DNA from: Evernia prunastri | Lineage: Eukaryota; Ascomycota; Lecanoromycetes; Lecanorales; Parmeliaceae | Reading direction: 5' to 3' | DNA length: 64,000 nt | Assembly: GCA_003184365.1 (NCBI GenBank) | Contig: NKYR01000089.1 | Coordinates: forward strand, 65,280 to 129,279 | Shown here: in pieces, positions 10,401 to 24,400 of the stretch | Layout of the letters: each line of letters starts with the position of its first letter | Numbering within the stretch: the first letter of the stretch is position 1 | Notes under the pieces: generated by a model | What the model was told of the DNA's origin: nothing | Databases searched by the model: none | Seen by the model: the letters and a program-made list of their open reading frames with translations, nothing else | Program-made: the position numbers and the translations under genes

Positions 10401-12158
10401 GAGAGATCTCCAGCTTCGATCTTCCATTGGCCAACTTCCTTTAATCGGGCAAGTTCCTTGGCTGTCTCTTCGGCAGAAGCCATGCCTCTTGACTCAATTT
10501 CCTCTCCAGCCTCTTTCGCCTTTCGCAATCCCTCGTGGTCCTTTGCAACGGCTTCAACCTTCTGGCGCCATTCATCAAAAGTCTTTTTGACCTCGTTGTA
10601 TTTGGACCAGTCCTTGTAGGTGACACCTTCCATTTGAGCCCATCTAAGGCCGATCTCTTGCAGGCCAAGGTCACGAATGTTATCGATCACGTCCAATGTC
10701 GACTCGGATGCCGCAGACACAAGTGAGTGAGTCTCCTTGTCGAAGTTCTCCTTCCACGTTCGCAAACTTTGTGCCCTGTCTTTGACTGTGACTCCAGCAT
10801 GCCTTGTTGATCTTGACAGCGAAAGAGATGCCTTTTCAAGGTCGGTGTCGTCATATTCTTCAGGGAGCTGCTTGACCAAAATCTTTATTGCTTTTTTGAG
10901 CTTTGCCAATTCTGATCTAGATGTCTCTTCGAGCTGGACGACCAGGGCGTCGCCAACCCCATTGACTTGACTTTTGATCTGGCGTTCAGTGATCTCTTTG
11001 ACGCGTTCCTCCAGATCTTCCGTTCCCTTATCTGCGGCTTTCGCAAACTTCTCCTGCCAGTTCTTCAGGTCACTCTCGATCTTTGCGCGCGTTTGCTTCG
11101 CTTCCTCTTCAGGAGTCGAGGAGGAGGATGCGCTGGCTGCCGAGGATTCAATTGTCGTAGTGGACCCAGAGGTTTGATCGAGGGCAGTCGACTCTACGAC
11201 TGATGAGATGCTGGATGATACTGGAGAGATCTGGCTCGAGCTATCATGCTCTTCCATGACGGCTTTCAGTTTTTTACCATCACGGTACCTACCAAGCCTC
11301 TCCCCAATTCTGACCAGCTGAGGCTCAACATTGTCCCCATATAGGATTCGAAGCTTCGGCCATATGATATGATCCAAGAAGGCGACAGTTGATGACCATG
11401 CGGATTGCAAATACGGCAGCCCGGTCTCGACAGTAAGCTTGTGCCCGAAGGCGTAAGTCCTTTCAGCATACGGACGGGAAGCCTCCAAAGCCGGCAAAAC
11501 ATGTGTACTATACAGCTCAGAAATGCTGTTGCGGCCGAAGGCATAGTAGGGAGCGGCTGCAGCGGAAGCTTTGTTGACCTGTGGGGCCAAAGTAGAATCA
11601 TACTGCTTTTTAAACTGCGCCTGAGCGGTATCAATCTGGGGTTTTGCAACATTTACCCACTTCTCCAGGCCATATGCTCGGGCGTGCTGAACTCGCGGAG
11701 CCCCGTAGGCGTCATAGCTTTTTTTCCCATATGCCAATGACGGGGTGTAAAATTCTCGGTCAAATTTCTCAACATACGGACGTGCCTTTTCCACATGAGG
11801 TGCAGCGTACGAGTGATAGTATGGCTCGACATATGGCGCTACATGCGAGCGCACTCGAAGGTAAGGCTTACATATTTTGGGAGACCCTTCGTTGAGATTG
11901 TCGAAAGACGAAGGACATCGAAAGAAGGCAGTGATAACGGTGTACCAGACGAGCAGCCTAGACAACAGTAAGCCTTAGCATAGTCTATGACCCTGAAGAG
12001 ATGACTAGAACCTACCTGGCAATCCAGCCAAAGCCCTTACTTGAAAGGCTTCGTGCTGTATCTTTCTTGCCCGCAACTCTCCGTCCAACGACCTGGCCAT
12101 TTGGCCTACCTTTGGCGGCGGTTGGATCTATCGGCCGTCCATTCGGCACTGCTGCCAT
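7486..12158 (-). CDS. Giant YGT-repeat protein with N-terminal anchor and C-terminal KDEL
   Basis: Three exons (12158-12016, 11957-9612, 9562-7486) give 1521 residues. Residues about 43-60 (GWIARLLVWYTVITAFF) form one hydrophobic segment preceded by a basic tail, fitting a type II signal anchor. Residues about 75-230 carry repeated PYVEPYY/YGAPRVxxAR amphipathic units. A coiled-coil, Lys/Glu-rich middle follows. From about residue 570 on there are roughly two dozen Ala/Ser-rich units of 25-45 residues, each with a (V/I/Y)(Y/V)GTxxPxxES core. The chain ends DTVKDEL, an ER-retrieval signal. Homologues in other fungi are often labelled transcription factor hoxa13, but I see no homeodomain, and the architecture suggests an ER-lumenal or membrane-associated repeat protein. 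Introns 11958-12015 and 9563-9611 have good splice sites and keep frame. The upstream region is shared with DOA10. Confidence 0.85.
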
Positions 12159-12821
12159 AGCAGAATACTGGAGCTGTGTTGTAGCCACGTTGAACTGTGG
12201 GAAAGGGGTATGGAGGACGAGCGGTAGAACGTCTTCGCCGGCGCCTAGGTTGGTCGACCTCTTCAAAGAGCCTGAGAGTTTGCCGTGTCGATGGGGAGCG
12301 AAGAAGGAATGACAGATAGACGCAGGTCCAGTCTTAGCAGCTGAGCCACAGCAGCATGTGTTGTAATGGTAGATGTGAAAGGTATGGTTGGTGTCCAATA
12401 AGTATTTAGTACGGAGTAGTGAAATCCTGTTTCCCAGTTCAAATGATGCAAATTCTGTCGCGTGCCGATGGTCTGCCTTTGTAACCTTCACTTGTAACTA
12501 GGCCACCACAACACTAACGCGCCTTCTCTACACCACTACAATGACTATATGAGGCGTGATTTTAATCTTTGTTAAAAGGAACCTTTGATCGTTATCAGCC
12601 TGTCGAGATTCTGAGCACTATAGACTTTCTCGTATTGGTCGAAACCGAAATCCGTACTCTCGACAATCTCCTAACTCCTTCGCTTACTAGGCCGAGAAAG
12701 CTACGTCGCTCGTCGATACATCATCTACACTCATGGAACTGCACTTCTATCGCTGAGATGAGGTCTCTCCTCCCTCATCTCACTCTTCCGCTTGAGACGA
12801 CCCTGTCGATGCTTGACCCTC
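12159..12821. promoter_or_regulatory. Shared divergent promoter region
   Basis: About 660 nt separate the start codons of the KDEL repeat protein (minus) and DOA10 (plus). Both products are predicted to act at the ER, so a common regulatory region is plausible. No specific motif, such as an unfolded-protein-response element, was identified by eye. Confidence 0.4.
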
Positions 12822-15800
12822 ATGGGCTCTGACTATCTCGCCATGGAATCTGCTGAAGATTCAGAGGCCGCGGGCCAAAACCCAGGGCCTGGCCTCAAAT
12901 CAAATATCATGAAATCTTCATTGCAAGACAACAACGCGGAGGAGGAACAGAGGGCTTTGGATGATGGGAGCCCCAAGGCTAGCCCGGACATAATGAATGA
13001 CCCAGCATACGATACAAATGCAAAGGAGAAACGGAAAAGCTTGGATGAACCGGACACCTGTAGGATATGCCGAGGCGAGGGTTCACAGGAGGAACCTTTG
13101 TTCTATCCGTGCAAGTGCAGTGGCAGTATCAAATTTGTCCATCAAAATTGCCTCATGGAGTGGCTGTCACATTCACAGAAGAAACACTGCGAATTATGCA
13201 AGACGCCGTTCCACTTCACCAAGCTCTATCAACCCAACATGCCTAGTACAGTTCCACTTCCGGTCTTCCTACGCCAGGCTGCAATACACACATGGAAAAG
13301 TCTCCTGACGTGGTCCCGCTTCCAGCTCGTGATGTTCGTCTGGGTGGCTTGGTTACCATGGTGTATGCGAACCATTTGGAGGGGCCTTTTCTGGATAGGG
13401 GATGGCGGTTGGGTGGATTGGAAAGAGAGGGGCATGCAAATTGATTCGGCAGTCCTCAACCTTTCTACGAAGCCTCCTGCACAGAGCACAAGTCCGGCCA
13501 ACCAAAATTTATTCACCTCACGAGAAGCTACGGCATCGGCATTGATATTGCAAATATCTGGCAGGATTCCGAACTTAATCTCACCTATGCGACGGCTGTT
13601 GACCTTTGCTGCTGGTGAGCCACTGGGGCTCAAGCTGTTGAAGAAGCTCTACAATTTTAGTATTGGTCGAGCGTCTGGCGAGCCCTCATCTTCCATGATG
13701 TCAACAAGCAACATCAGCAACGTTACTAGTCATGCAGCCCATGTTTCACGCTCGTCATCATGGCTTTCCGACGTCAAGTTTCTAGGGACGCTAACTAGGT
13801 CAACCATGCTGAACAATCTTATCATCGATGCCCTCGAAGGACAGATTATCACGCTGTCGCTCGTCACGGCTTTTATACTAATATTTCTGATCAGGGAGTG
13901 GGTGGTCCAGCAGCAGCCTAATCTCTTCGGTGGGGCTGAAGCCCGCGTCAATCTGCCCATAGCACAAAACGCAGCGGCTCCAGTGCAGCAGCCTGTTGAT
14001 CAGAGACAACAAGGCCCCCGCGGTGAAGGCGCTGTTGGAGTCGCAGAGGCGGGTGTCCATTTACAACGGCCAAGGGCGAGGATCATTGCAAGACCTAGAC
14101 CTCGGAGACCAGCCCGCCCAAGGCAGATATCCGAGCAAGGTGCAAACCAACGGGACGACCATGCTACCGAGGGTTCGGACCATGAAGACGTAAGAGTTGA
14201 GAATCCGGAATCACAAGCCAACGCATCCAACAATGACCCCAAGGATCAAATACAAGGCTCAATTCAAAGACCCACGATGCCGGACAGGGACAAATTTGCT
14301 AGGGCTGCTGAAATCCGTCGCACTATAGAAGAACAGTCTCGAATCTCCGAGGACGGAGATGACCCTGGAGTCACATTTCAGGAGCTTTGGAACCGCGCCG
14401 AGAACAACCCCTCAGAGGTCATCAGAATGATCAACGATGAAGGTCGCAATGATGAACTGAGCTGGATTGTGGCGACCATGAGAAACATTGAGAATCTCTC
14501 TAGCGTAAATGTTCCAGAGGGTCAGATTACTTCTCCTACGGATGAGCCAATTACCGCCGCGCTGAGCTACAAACACGGTAGTTCCAATGATAGCCGTCAG
14601 CCAAGTGATGACGAAGGATTCGTGGTCCTTGACAAGTTGCCACAGAATGTCCACTCGGAGCCCAAAGACGAACAGAGTGTAAGCCCGGAAGTCCCACAAA
14701 ATACGGACCAAGATGAGGTCGAGGCCCCTAGGTCTGCTAGAAAGTCGCAGGCTAGCCCTGCTACGTCGGGGTGCCCAAGTAGTTACTCGCAAGATCAAAA
14801 AATCGTCCCTCCCGACGATCTATCTGGCCCCGCCCAGTTCTCGACAGCGGACGGAGCGAAAGAGCAAGATGTGCCAACCGATGGAGCTAAGTTAGATCTT
14901 GATATTGCTAGCTCAATTCATGGCCCTTCCAGTCATAATCCATTTCATCCTGACTATGAGGGAGAATTGCCCGAGGGAAGTTCCACTGCTGGTGTTCTCG
15001 GTTCAAACAATTCAAGCGAGGAAAGGGTGTCTGAAACAGCGCGGCCTATCATTCCGCCAATTGAAGCAGAAGAAGGACAGATGCAAGCCGGTCTCCTTCC
15101 AGAAAACCTCGAGCAACGTCGTGGCTTTGTCGAACATGTCGTTAACTGGCTTTGGGGAGGCAATGCGCCAGCTCCGTCTCCCTTTGATCAGCCAGCAGGT
15201 GATGACGAGCACATTGTAAACAACATCGCCGATGAAGCGCCTTTTGTGCCTATGGAACGTGGACATCCCTTGAGGGCGGCTGATAACGACGGTGAAGTTG
15301 TCGGGCAAGACGCTGAAGTCATCGCAGCCGCCATTCAAGCGGGTCTCGATCCTAATGAGGTTGAAGCAGCGGATGACATCGAGGACCTAGAGGGCATAAT
15401 GGAATTAGTGGGAATGCAAGGCCCCCTGGCAGGATTGGTACAGAACGGAATGTTCTGCGCCTGCCTCGTCTCACTGACCATATTCTTTGGTGTGTGGATA
15501 CCATACATCTCGGGAAAGCTGTTCCTGGTCTTCTTAGCTCATCCTGTCTCGCTCCTATTGAAGCTCCCGTTACGGTGCGCTGCATCAACCGCAGATGTGG
15601 TTATAGATGCCTTCACTTTTAGCACCGCCTGCACGTTCTACTGGACGGATGTCATCGTACGCCTCCTTTGTACCCCAGTAGGGTGGGTCCTACCATTTGT
15701 GGCGAAAATGACTCAAAACTCCTTGGTAGCAGATAAGGCTAAGATCTATGCAGAGGGTTCACTGGAGAGGCTTATGAACGTCATTACTGCAACAGGGAAC

Positions 15801-18202
15801 GTCATGTTCGAGTCTGACATCCCCGCCTTTTCGGTCGTTGCCCATGAGTCTTTGCTGTCCATTGAAGACAGAGCTAGATGGCTTTTGCGCGGCGTATGCG
15901 ACAACATTGGCTGCTGCTTCAATATCGTATACAACAGCTCCGGTCTCAAAGAGACTGCAACGCTTTCCGCTGCCGAGGCCGCCAAGCAAGGGCAGGCACT
16001 AGTGAGCTTTGTCACTACGAACATGCCAACCGTAGTTCCTTCAGTATCCTTTCTCTCTCAATTTCATCCGCTCCATGTCAATCTCAGCATGACACCACGA
16101 TCCACCCCCTTGGACTACGGTTTAGCCTATTGGGACACGAAGGATCGAGCCCTCGCTGTTATATTTGGATATCTGTTTTTCGCGTCCCTGGGGGTAATAT
16201 ATCTCAACCTCAACGCTCGGATTAATGGTATCAACAAAGCCGAAAGAGTGGGTGGAGTACTTGCCGATGTCCTTTACCAAGCTGGTGGTGTTCTGAAGGT
16301 GATCTTGATCATCACTATTGAGATGATTGTGTTTCCTCTTTATTGTGGGTTGTTGCTCGACGTGGCACTGCTGCCTCTTTTCGGTAGTGCTACACTGATG
16401 TCGAGGATCGAATTCACCATGTCGTCTCCATACACTTCTATCTTTGTCCATTGGTTCGTAGGAACTTGTTACATGTTCCACTTCGCTTTGTTCGTTGCGA
16501 TGTGCCGGAAGCTAATGCGTACCGGCGTCTTATGTAAGTTGATCCTCGGGCATCAAGGGTAATTTCCGCTGACACAATTCTTGCAGACTTCATTCGCGAT
16601 CCTGATGACCCAACATTTCACCCTGTGCGCGACGTCCTTGAGCGTAGTGTTTCCACACAGTTGTGGAAGATCTCTTTCAGCGCACTTGTGTACGGAGGCC
16701 TGGTCATTGTGTGTCTGGGTGGTGTGGTTTGGGGTATCGCATACTCGTTTGATGATGTCCTCCCAGTCCATTGGTTGTCGAACGAGCCCGTCCTGGAATT
16801 TCCAGTGGACCTTTTATTCTACAATTTCCTGATGCCATTAGCCGTCAAATTTTTCAAACCTTCGAAGGGACTGAACAAGATGTACAATTGGTGGTTCCGC
16901 AAATGTGCCAGGGGGCTCCGATTGACGAATTTCCTATTCGGTGAAAAGAAGGAGGATGAAGAGGGGAGGCATGTACGGCGCACCTGGAGGGACGTTCTGC
17001 ATGGGAAGCAAGGAGACGCGCAAAATCCAGTGATTGGCAAAGACAGACAAGCTCTCGCCCAACATCGGGAGCTGCAAGCCTACTTTTTACGAGACGGTAG
17101 GTATGTGCGTGCGCCAGCATCGGACCAAGTTCGTATTCCCAAAGGGGCGCACACCTTTCTGGAAGTGGACGAAGATAACAACCGTTTGGGCAATCAGTCA
17201 GACCATGATGAAGGTTTGCATGGCCGAAACAATACAATGTTCGCCAAAGTCTACATTCCCCCCTTCTTCCGCGTCCGCATCAGCGCGTTTATATTCCTCA
17301 TCTGGCTCTTCGCTGCGGCCACCGGAGTCAGCATAACCATTGTGCCCCTGGTATTTGGCCGCTTCGTCTTCGCAAAGGTCACATTAAACCACCTTCAGAT
17401 GAACGACATCTATGCCTTCTCAATCGGCATCTACATCCTCGGTGGCGCTCTCTACGGCGTCCTCTATTACCGCCAAATCACCACCTACCTCCGGGACACT
17501 CTGACCCCCCACACACCGACCATCACCACTTTCCTCCGCAAGTCTACAACCCTCATCGTCCACCTTCTCAGCCTCATCTACACCTACGCGAGTTTCGGCA
17601 TCCTACTGCCTGCGCTTCTTTCGCTTCTTATGGAGTTCTTCCTCATCATCCCACTTCACACCTACTTCAGCACGTCCTTTACAGACCTGAACACCATATC
17701 CTCAGAACGCCACATCATCCATCTCATCCAAGACTGGACCCTAGGTATACTCTACCTCAAAATGGCCGCTCGCGTCATCCTTTACAACACACCCTCCCGC
17801 CCAGCCTCCGCCCTCCGCGGTATCGTCCGCAACGGCTGGCTGAATCCGGACATCCGCCTAGCAACTAGAGGTTTCATCCTGCCAGCCATAATTGCAGTGT
17901 CGATCGCGCTGGCAGCGCCGTTGGCCTTGGGCTGGCTGGCCAACGCCACAGTCCTGCATGCGTACAGCGCGCAGGACGAGATCTTCAAGGCTTGCGTGTA
18001 CCGCTACAGCTTCCCGGGCGTCCTGGCAATCGGATTCGCGGGCACGTTTGTGACGTTGCTGAGCAGGGCTTTCACCGAGTGGAGGAGGAAGATTAGGGAT
18101 GAGGTTTATCTGATTGGGGAGAGGTTGCATAACTTTGGGGACAACAAGAGGGCGAAGGGCAAGGGCAAGGGCAAGGCGAGAGAGAGGAGGACGACTGAAT
18201 GA
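12822..18202 (+). CDS. DOA10: ER membrane RING-CH E3 ubiquitin ligase Doa10 (SSM4/TEB4/MARCH6)
   Basis: Two exons (12822-16533, 16587-18202) give 1775 residues. A RING-CH finger spans about residues 80-130: CRICRGEG, FYPCKCSGSIKFVHQNCL, then HCELCKTPF, followed directly by FTKLYQPNMP, which is typical of Doa10. Many hydrophobic segments follow (WKSLLTWSRFQLVMFVWVAW, the block around 15450-15700, and a dense cluster in exon 2). A long acidic, disordered loop lies between about residues 390 and 860. Doa10 ubiquitinates misfolded ER membrane, cytosolic and nuclear proteins in ERAD-C/M and senses sterol-pathway enzymes (family knowledge). The intron (16534-16586, GTAAGT...TTGCAG) joins RTGVLY to FIRDPDDPTFHPV, a conserved step. 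The start could also be the second ATG at 12843, which has the better context. The C-terminus is a Lys/Gly/Arg-rich tail. Confidence 0.95.
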
Positions 18203-21200
18203 AAGGCTTTGATGGTCTCGTGGGATAGGAAGGGGGGATGAATGCATGCGTGGCGTTTTGACAAGTGGTGTTTATCGCCTGGCCGGCTGGCGTGATACCC
18301 ACAGGTGGAATTGCAGGAAGCAGGATTAGAATGCATTTGTTGTTTTCAGAGCATGAGCGGTACATTTGAAATCCTAGGCACAGATCTCATCTTTGCATTC
18401 ATTCATCAGTCCTGTGATTCCGTACTCCTGATAGGGTTTGTAGTTCCTTGATCTAACTTATCTCCCAATGAAACAAAACAATCCCCCGATGAACAAAGCA
18501 GCTTGCTTACCTTACCCCTCTCCCTTTCCTAATACTCACCTTCACCGCCCCCCCCCCGAAATATACTCGCGGACTTGACATTTCCTTCGAGACCCCCTTT
18601 GCATCGGAGCGACCCCCTTTTCCATCTTCGCTAGATTACTATAAGAATCTGAGAAGTCCCCCCCCCCCTTCCCCTACCCCCCGGCCTCCCGCAACTACGG
18701 TTCACCACCTTTCCAGACATCAACACGTACATACGATCTGTTTTCGCGATGCGATCTCAAATGCCACGATTGATTAAGCTCCGAAAGAAGCTACCTAGTC
18801 TGTTTTGAGACCCGGCGACGCCGGAGGAGCGGGTGTGTTTGGGAGGAGACAGACACCCGCCACTGTACCTGAAGGAAGGAGGAAGGAGGGAAGAGGGGAG
18901 GGAGCAGTGGAGGGAGGGAAGGAGAGGGGAGGGACATGTTCACGAACGACGCGCTCAGGGCTCTGCAGGTCGCAGGATATACAACACGGGGCTTTGGTTT
19001 CGAAAAGCACTTTAGACTCCGCCGCCCCGTGCCCGAAGGACCCCGGACCGCGGACACGGAACCCGGATGTCGGCGGTGGGTGTTTATCCCCTACCAATGC
19101 GTCCAAAGGGGCGGGGAACCTTGTCAACATATCACATTCCCTGGGTATACGTAACTGTTCCTTTGCGTATGCGAGAGGAGGACGCGCAGCCCGTATTGAA
19201 AAATAATGAGGAGCGCGTGGACTGGCGGATGGAGAAGCGTGCGAGCGGTTTTTTTCTTTTTTTTCCCCTTCTTTTGTTCCCCCATTCTTTCTTTGTCATG
19301 GTTCTTCCCAAGACTGTTGAGGTACCCTTGTACCGAGATCATCGTTGCGACATTTGTTGCCCGATTATTAGAGAAGCTATCTCATCAAATGCCAAGAGCG
19401 CCAAATGCGACATTTCCGATCGGGCCTTTGGTTGGCAGAAGAAGAGATTTTTGTTCAGCAAAAGATCTGCACGACAGCAACGCGATGACTGTGCTACCTA
19501 CATATCTCCCCACATGGGACGCGCAATCGGTAGAAATTGTTGTAATAGGAGGCGAAGGGAGAAAAAAGATACGAAGGGAAGAGTTGAGGGGAGGGAGATC
19601 GAAGGAGGTATTCGATTAAGACGTATTCCAAATAGGTACGGAGTAGACCGTAAGCGATTTGCGCTAAACGAGATTGGAAAATATGCATGATGATGATGGA
19701 AGCCAGCGGGCGGATGAGAGACGAAACAGTCATGTTCCTCATTTCTACTTTGAGCAAATGAATCCCTAAGAATCCTTAAGAAATCCTTAAGAATCCCTAG
19801 GGCAGATCTACCAGTCTCCATGATCCATTGGAACTTCCTGCAACTGCAAGGTCTGCGAGGCTTGCTGGGACGTCCCGCTGCCAGGTGGCACGCACGCGCA
19901 GCCACGATGTGCGTATCGTCGATCACCACCACATACAGCAAACCAGCATCGTGCTGACTCGCTTCGGATTTCTCGATCAGCGCAACACCTGCAATTATAC
20001 CCGTGAGTCGTGACCAACATGATAATATGGTAAGCTGGGAAAAAATGACCGCCAAGGACCACTCTTGCGACGAGGACAAAGTCTCCTCGGCCTGCAACGA
20101 AAAGGACTACGGGATTGAGCGAGGTACTGTAGAATATGACGCTGGCGACATCTGTTGGGATCGGCGTGAGAGGCGCTCTGATGGGAACCTGTTGCCTTGT
20201 CGATGATAGCATGGAAGCTATTCGCATATGGGAGGAAAGCCTTCTCTGTGAGGGTAAAGGCTCGCCGGACATGGGAAAGTAGAAGAGAAAGAGATTTCGC
20301 GTATAGCTAAGCGGAGCTCAGCAAGTGTCTCACATAAGGTCTGTGCAGCTGGCCGCGACCGCCATTCTGAGGGACTTGTTGCATTGTTCAGTGGATTTCG
20401 GGGATGCGTCATGAAGCAAGCCATGTAATATTAATAAGTGTGCAAGGTCACATCCAACAATGGATTCTCCGTAGCTAGCTGGCGAGTAGATTATCAGATA
20501 TCGATAGATCCGGTTGAAGCGGTGAGTTCAGGCGAAGAGGATCAACGCCCGATCCGGGGTGAGTGGAAGCGACAATGTAATAGGAATGTCAGAAAAGTAA
20601 CGTGTGGCTGTTTTTAACTTGTCGGAGTTGCTCGATAATCGGCAGTCGCGAGGCCATGGCATCATCGCATGGTCCTTTCGCCGAGGACCTGGTTAGGAAG
20701 CGGCAAAGACCGCATTACCATGGGCCCACTCCATGTCGGTAGACGTTTCCGGCAGAGTTGCAGATTCAAGGCTGAAGGGGAAAGGGATAGGGAAAGGGTA
20801 GGCTGCTGTGGTCGCACACAGCATGCTTTGACTTCTTTTATTCCCTAGGTACCTTACTCACTCACGCATAATGATGAGTAGCGTGTGTGGAGGCGTTGCC
20901 TCAGGACCCTGACCGCCATCATCATTATCATCATCGTCATCATATGCTTTATACATGGCTAGACCACTTTGAGACTTTTTGAAACCAAACGGAGTGGAGG
21001 TGAAAAATCGTCGGGGATAATAGGTCGTAGTGTGACCATGGGGTGATAGCTAGTTAGCGACGGGTGAGGTGAATGATACCTATCAGTTTGCCAAAGGATC
21101 ATAAAGACTTGAAGATTTGAGGTGCGGAGATTCTAGACCTTGACAGCCACATGCCTTTTTTTGGCACAATGGAGGCAGGAGGGGAAAGTGGGAAGCGATG

Positions 21201-21370
21201 GGGATTGGGGAATTGTGGGATGAAAGGAACGCCACGGCCATACAGTAGTATACATTAAGGTAGGTAAGCTGATACATAGGCTGCATCAGAGATCCAAACG
21301 GGTATGACCGTTGTGACAGGCGGCTTGAAAGGTGGGTGGGTAAATGTAAGATTGGAAAGGAGGGAATCGT

Positions 21371-21450
21371 GATAATAATAATAATAATAATGATGACGAT
21401 AGTAACAACTAAGCTATTAATTAATTAATCAATTAATCAATCAATCAATC
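21371..21450. repeat. AAT microsatellite and adjacent TTAA/AATC repeats
   Basis: A run of AAT triplets (21371-21394) is followed, after about 20 nt, by tetranucleotide-like TTAA and AATC repeats (21416-21450). It lies in the long gene-poor interval. It is a simple sequence repeat with no coding role seen. Confidence 0.85.
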
Positions 21451-24400
21451 CACAGGCACCCGGTACCGCTTGCTAGATGCATGTGCTCGGGGAATTGTCG
21501 TGGATAGTTAAGGTTGGGTAACGTAGTGGTAGAAGGAAGTGTTGGTTTATAATTAAAGTATGATTTATGAATAGGTAGTTAATGCTGGCTGGGGTACTTT
21601 TTACGAAGTCTCAAGTCACTCAAGTCAGGTATATCTGGTCTGGCTGCAAAGGCTTTAAAAAGCTTACGTTTTTTTCTTTATCATTATCAAATGCCTTAAT
21701 TCATTATTGTTTAACTGTTGATTGGGAATTTATGGCTTTTGCTTGGAGCGCAAATGTTCGGTAGAGTGTGTCCTCCGCATCTTGGATTATGCAGGGATGG
21801 CTTGGTTGCATGGGTGTTGGCTACAAGTCTAGAGTCAATCTCGACTACGCCTTCCCGACGCAGTGGACTCAGTGCACTACGCCGACTACCTTGGATACGG
21901 TACTCGACTTTAGCAATATTCTTCGAAACGTAGTTGCTCCTCTTAAGCTGTTGCTTCCCGAAAAGGCAGTCAAAGGCTGTACGCTTCAACTTCTGAGCCG
22001 ATGGCATCGATGAGAGTAGGTAGGTGTGCAATCGAAGAGATACCTAGACGCTCCTTCTATTGCTACTGAGGCAAGGCGGAAAAGAGGCAGACGTACGTGA
22101 CGGTGCTGGTGAAGAACTCGGAGCTTTCTGTCGCCTTGAATATTTTGATTCAGGTGACAGGATGCGCTAGAGAATGTTGTCGAAGCTTATACTACTACTA
22201 CCTATGCCGTCATATCCGTTTTCCCTCTTCCCTTGACCGTCAAGTGGTTAGGATAACGATAATAATCATAATAATCAGATCGAATATAATTTGTAAGTTA
22301 AAGAAAGATGGTCTTGCAGAAACGAAGCCATTTATCAGTTGGCAAAGGTCCATTAAGGTCTGGGCCCTCATGGGCTTTCCCCCCCCCTTCTTGCCGGCAG
22401 AGGCACACTGGCAAGCTTGTTGCACATGTCACTTTTGTGAAAAGGCAGACTTACCGGGTAGATCACGCCGTGACAGATCTGGGGGCTAATAATAAGGTAA
22501 TCTACTGTCTGCTGATAACCTGGTCGGCTTACTACTCCCTTAGAAATAATTACCAAATACAAACGCACCTATGATTGACTATCGAGTAATAAAATAAAAT
22601 AGAGTAGGATATCAGTAACTTAATGATTCTAAATTTCGCAATATTATTAATGGGGGGCTGACAAAAGAGAAAGCCACACGCTTGGACTCGAAATATTCTA
22701 TGCCTATCGTGGCCCGCCTTCTATAAGTTCTGTTATAAGGTAGATTCCTCCTTTCATCCACTTAAAAGTTATTCTTCCATCAATCAACCCAGCATGCTGA
22801 AAATTGGAACTGGCGGTAGCACCTTAGGAGTCGGTAGTAAAAGGCAAGGCAGTAGTAAAGGCAGGTTAATGCAGGTTAATGCGTGTTAATGCATGACAGA
22901 GCGATTTTTAGACGGAGAAAATTTGAGTTCCGGCAAACCGAAAGACATTCCCGGTAGCTGGGTCCGAAGCCAGATGTCATGCCTGCAGCGCCTATGCACG
23001 ATGCCTTCATTGGCTTCTTACCCGTCCAACTACCAACTTGACCTACTTGACCTACCTTACTTGACCTCATGCTAGTACCTAGTACCACTACCGTAGTACT
23101 CTGAGTAGTATGTAAGCTATGTACTTGATGCTACACGCTTTGCTTACACACTATCAAATCCCTGCAATATACACCAAATATTCACCACTCCTCCTTAATA
23201 AGACAAGCTCAACATCATCATCATCATCTAAACTCCCCCCCCCCTTCACCCCGAAATTCAAACCCTCATCAACCCGAACAAAAAACAACAACAAATCTTT
23301 GGTCAGAATCTTAATATTATTAAGGCTGTTCACAAGTCACAGCATGTAATTAAGTATGAATAGCATGGCCCTATCTCTTACACTCTCACATGCTCACACA
23401 CCCACGTTGCTCTCTCGTTGCACTATAACTTACGAGATATGCGAATGCATATATCGTGGCTGCAATCTGCATGGCTCACCAAACTTTCGCCCTCCCTGAA
23501 TTCGTTAGATGTTTTCAAGGTCGATTCCCGAATTACTCCATCCAGTCCATCCGGTCCAAGTCAAGTTCTTTGCCAAGTGGCGGTGCGATACGACACACTA
23601 ATGAGCTGCTCAGTTCCGAGTAGGCTAGCTATGGACCCTCCCTCCTTCCTTCCTTCCTTCACCGATGGATTGATGGATGGGGGGGGGGAGGCCTTCTCCG
23701 GCCGAAGCTCTGACAACGGGCAAGAATGCGTAATGTGGATAGTGAGATGGATGTGGCTTTCGTTGGATCAAACGTGCTCAGGGTAGCTAGGGTGGTCAGG
23801 GTGGCTCTAGATGAAAGGAGGTCCAATCGTTGCTTTTCTCGCATTCTCGCTCGAGCTCGATTTGAGTTATAATTGGAGAAAAAATATCCGCAAACCGGTG
23901 TCCACTAGGCAGGTGATGCACCCCGCTGCCGGACTGCTCTAAATTACTCACAGCCTCAAAATTCTCAGCTACGCTATCAAAATTTACCTTACCTTAATTC
24001 CGAGGCTCTATAGTCTGTCTGTTAATCTGTTTCTGTTTGTCTGTCTATAGTCTATACCTAGTAAGTACCCTATGATTTATAAATTTATGTCTTTATACTA
24101 CTACCACTACCCAGCTACCTGAAACCTGAGATCTGAATCAACTTCGACAGCCACAAATCCAAGACAATCTCTTAATCACAGTTCTCTCCACTATAATCAT
24201 AAATGAGTAATCTATCAACAGCCAACACAACTGAATGAAAAGAACAAACGTCTCATCTGTCAAATGTCAGACTACTCATAGTTTCCTTGCTCCTTTCATC
24301 CTTCACCGGACCGTCAGAAATTGAGGATTGAAAAGTGAGAATTGAATTGAGAAAAAGAGGCAAAAGTTCCAGTACCACGGAACCACGGTACCACGGAAAA

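Noticed and set aside
19067..19690. Plus-strand open frame of about 207 codons
   Set aside because: Composition is Arg/Lys/Phe-rich with no domain, and overlapping frames on both strands are also open. No intron or conserved segment was seen.
19498..20272. Overlapping minus-strand frames with protein-like stretches
   Set aside because: Parts look coding, but no start, splice join or family could be settled, so it is only mentioned in the intergenic entry.
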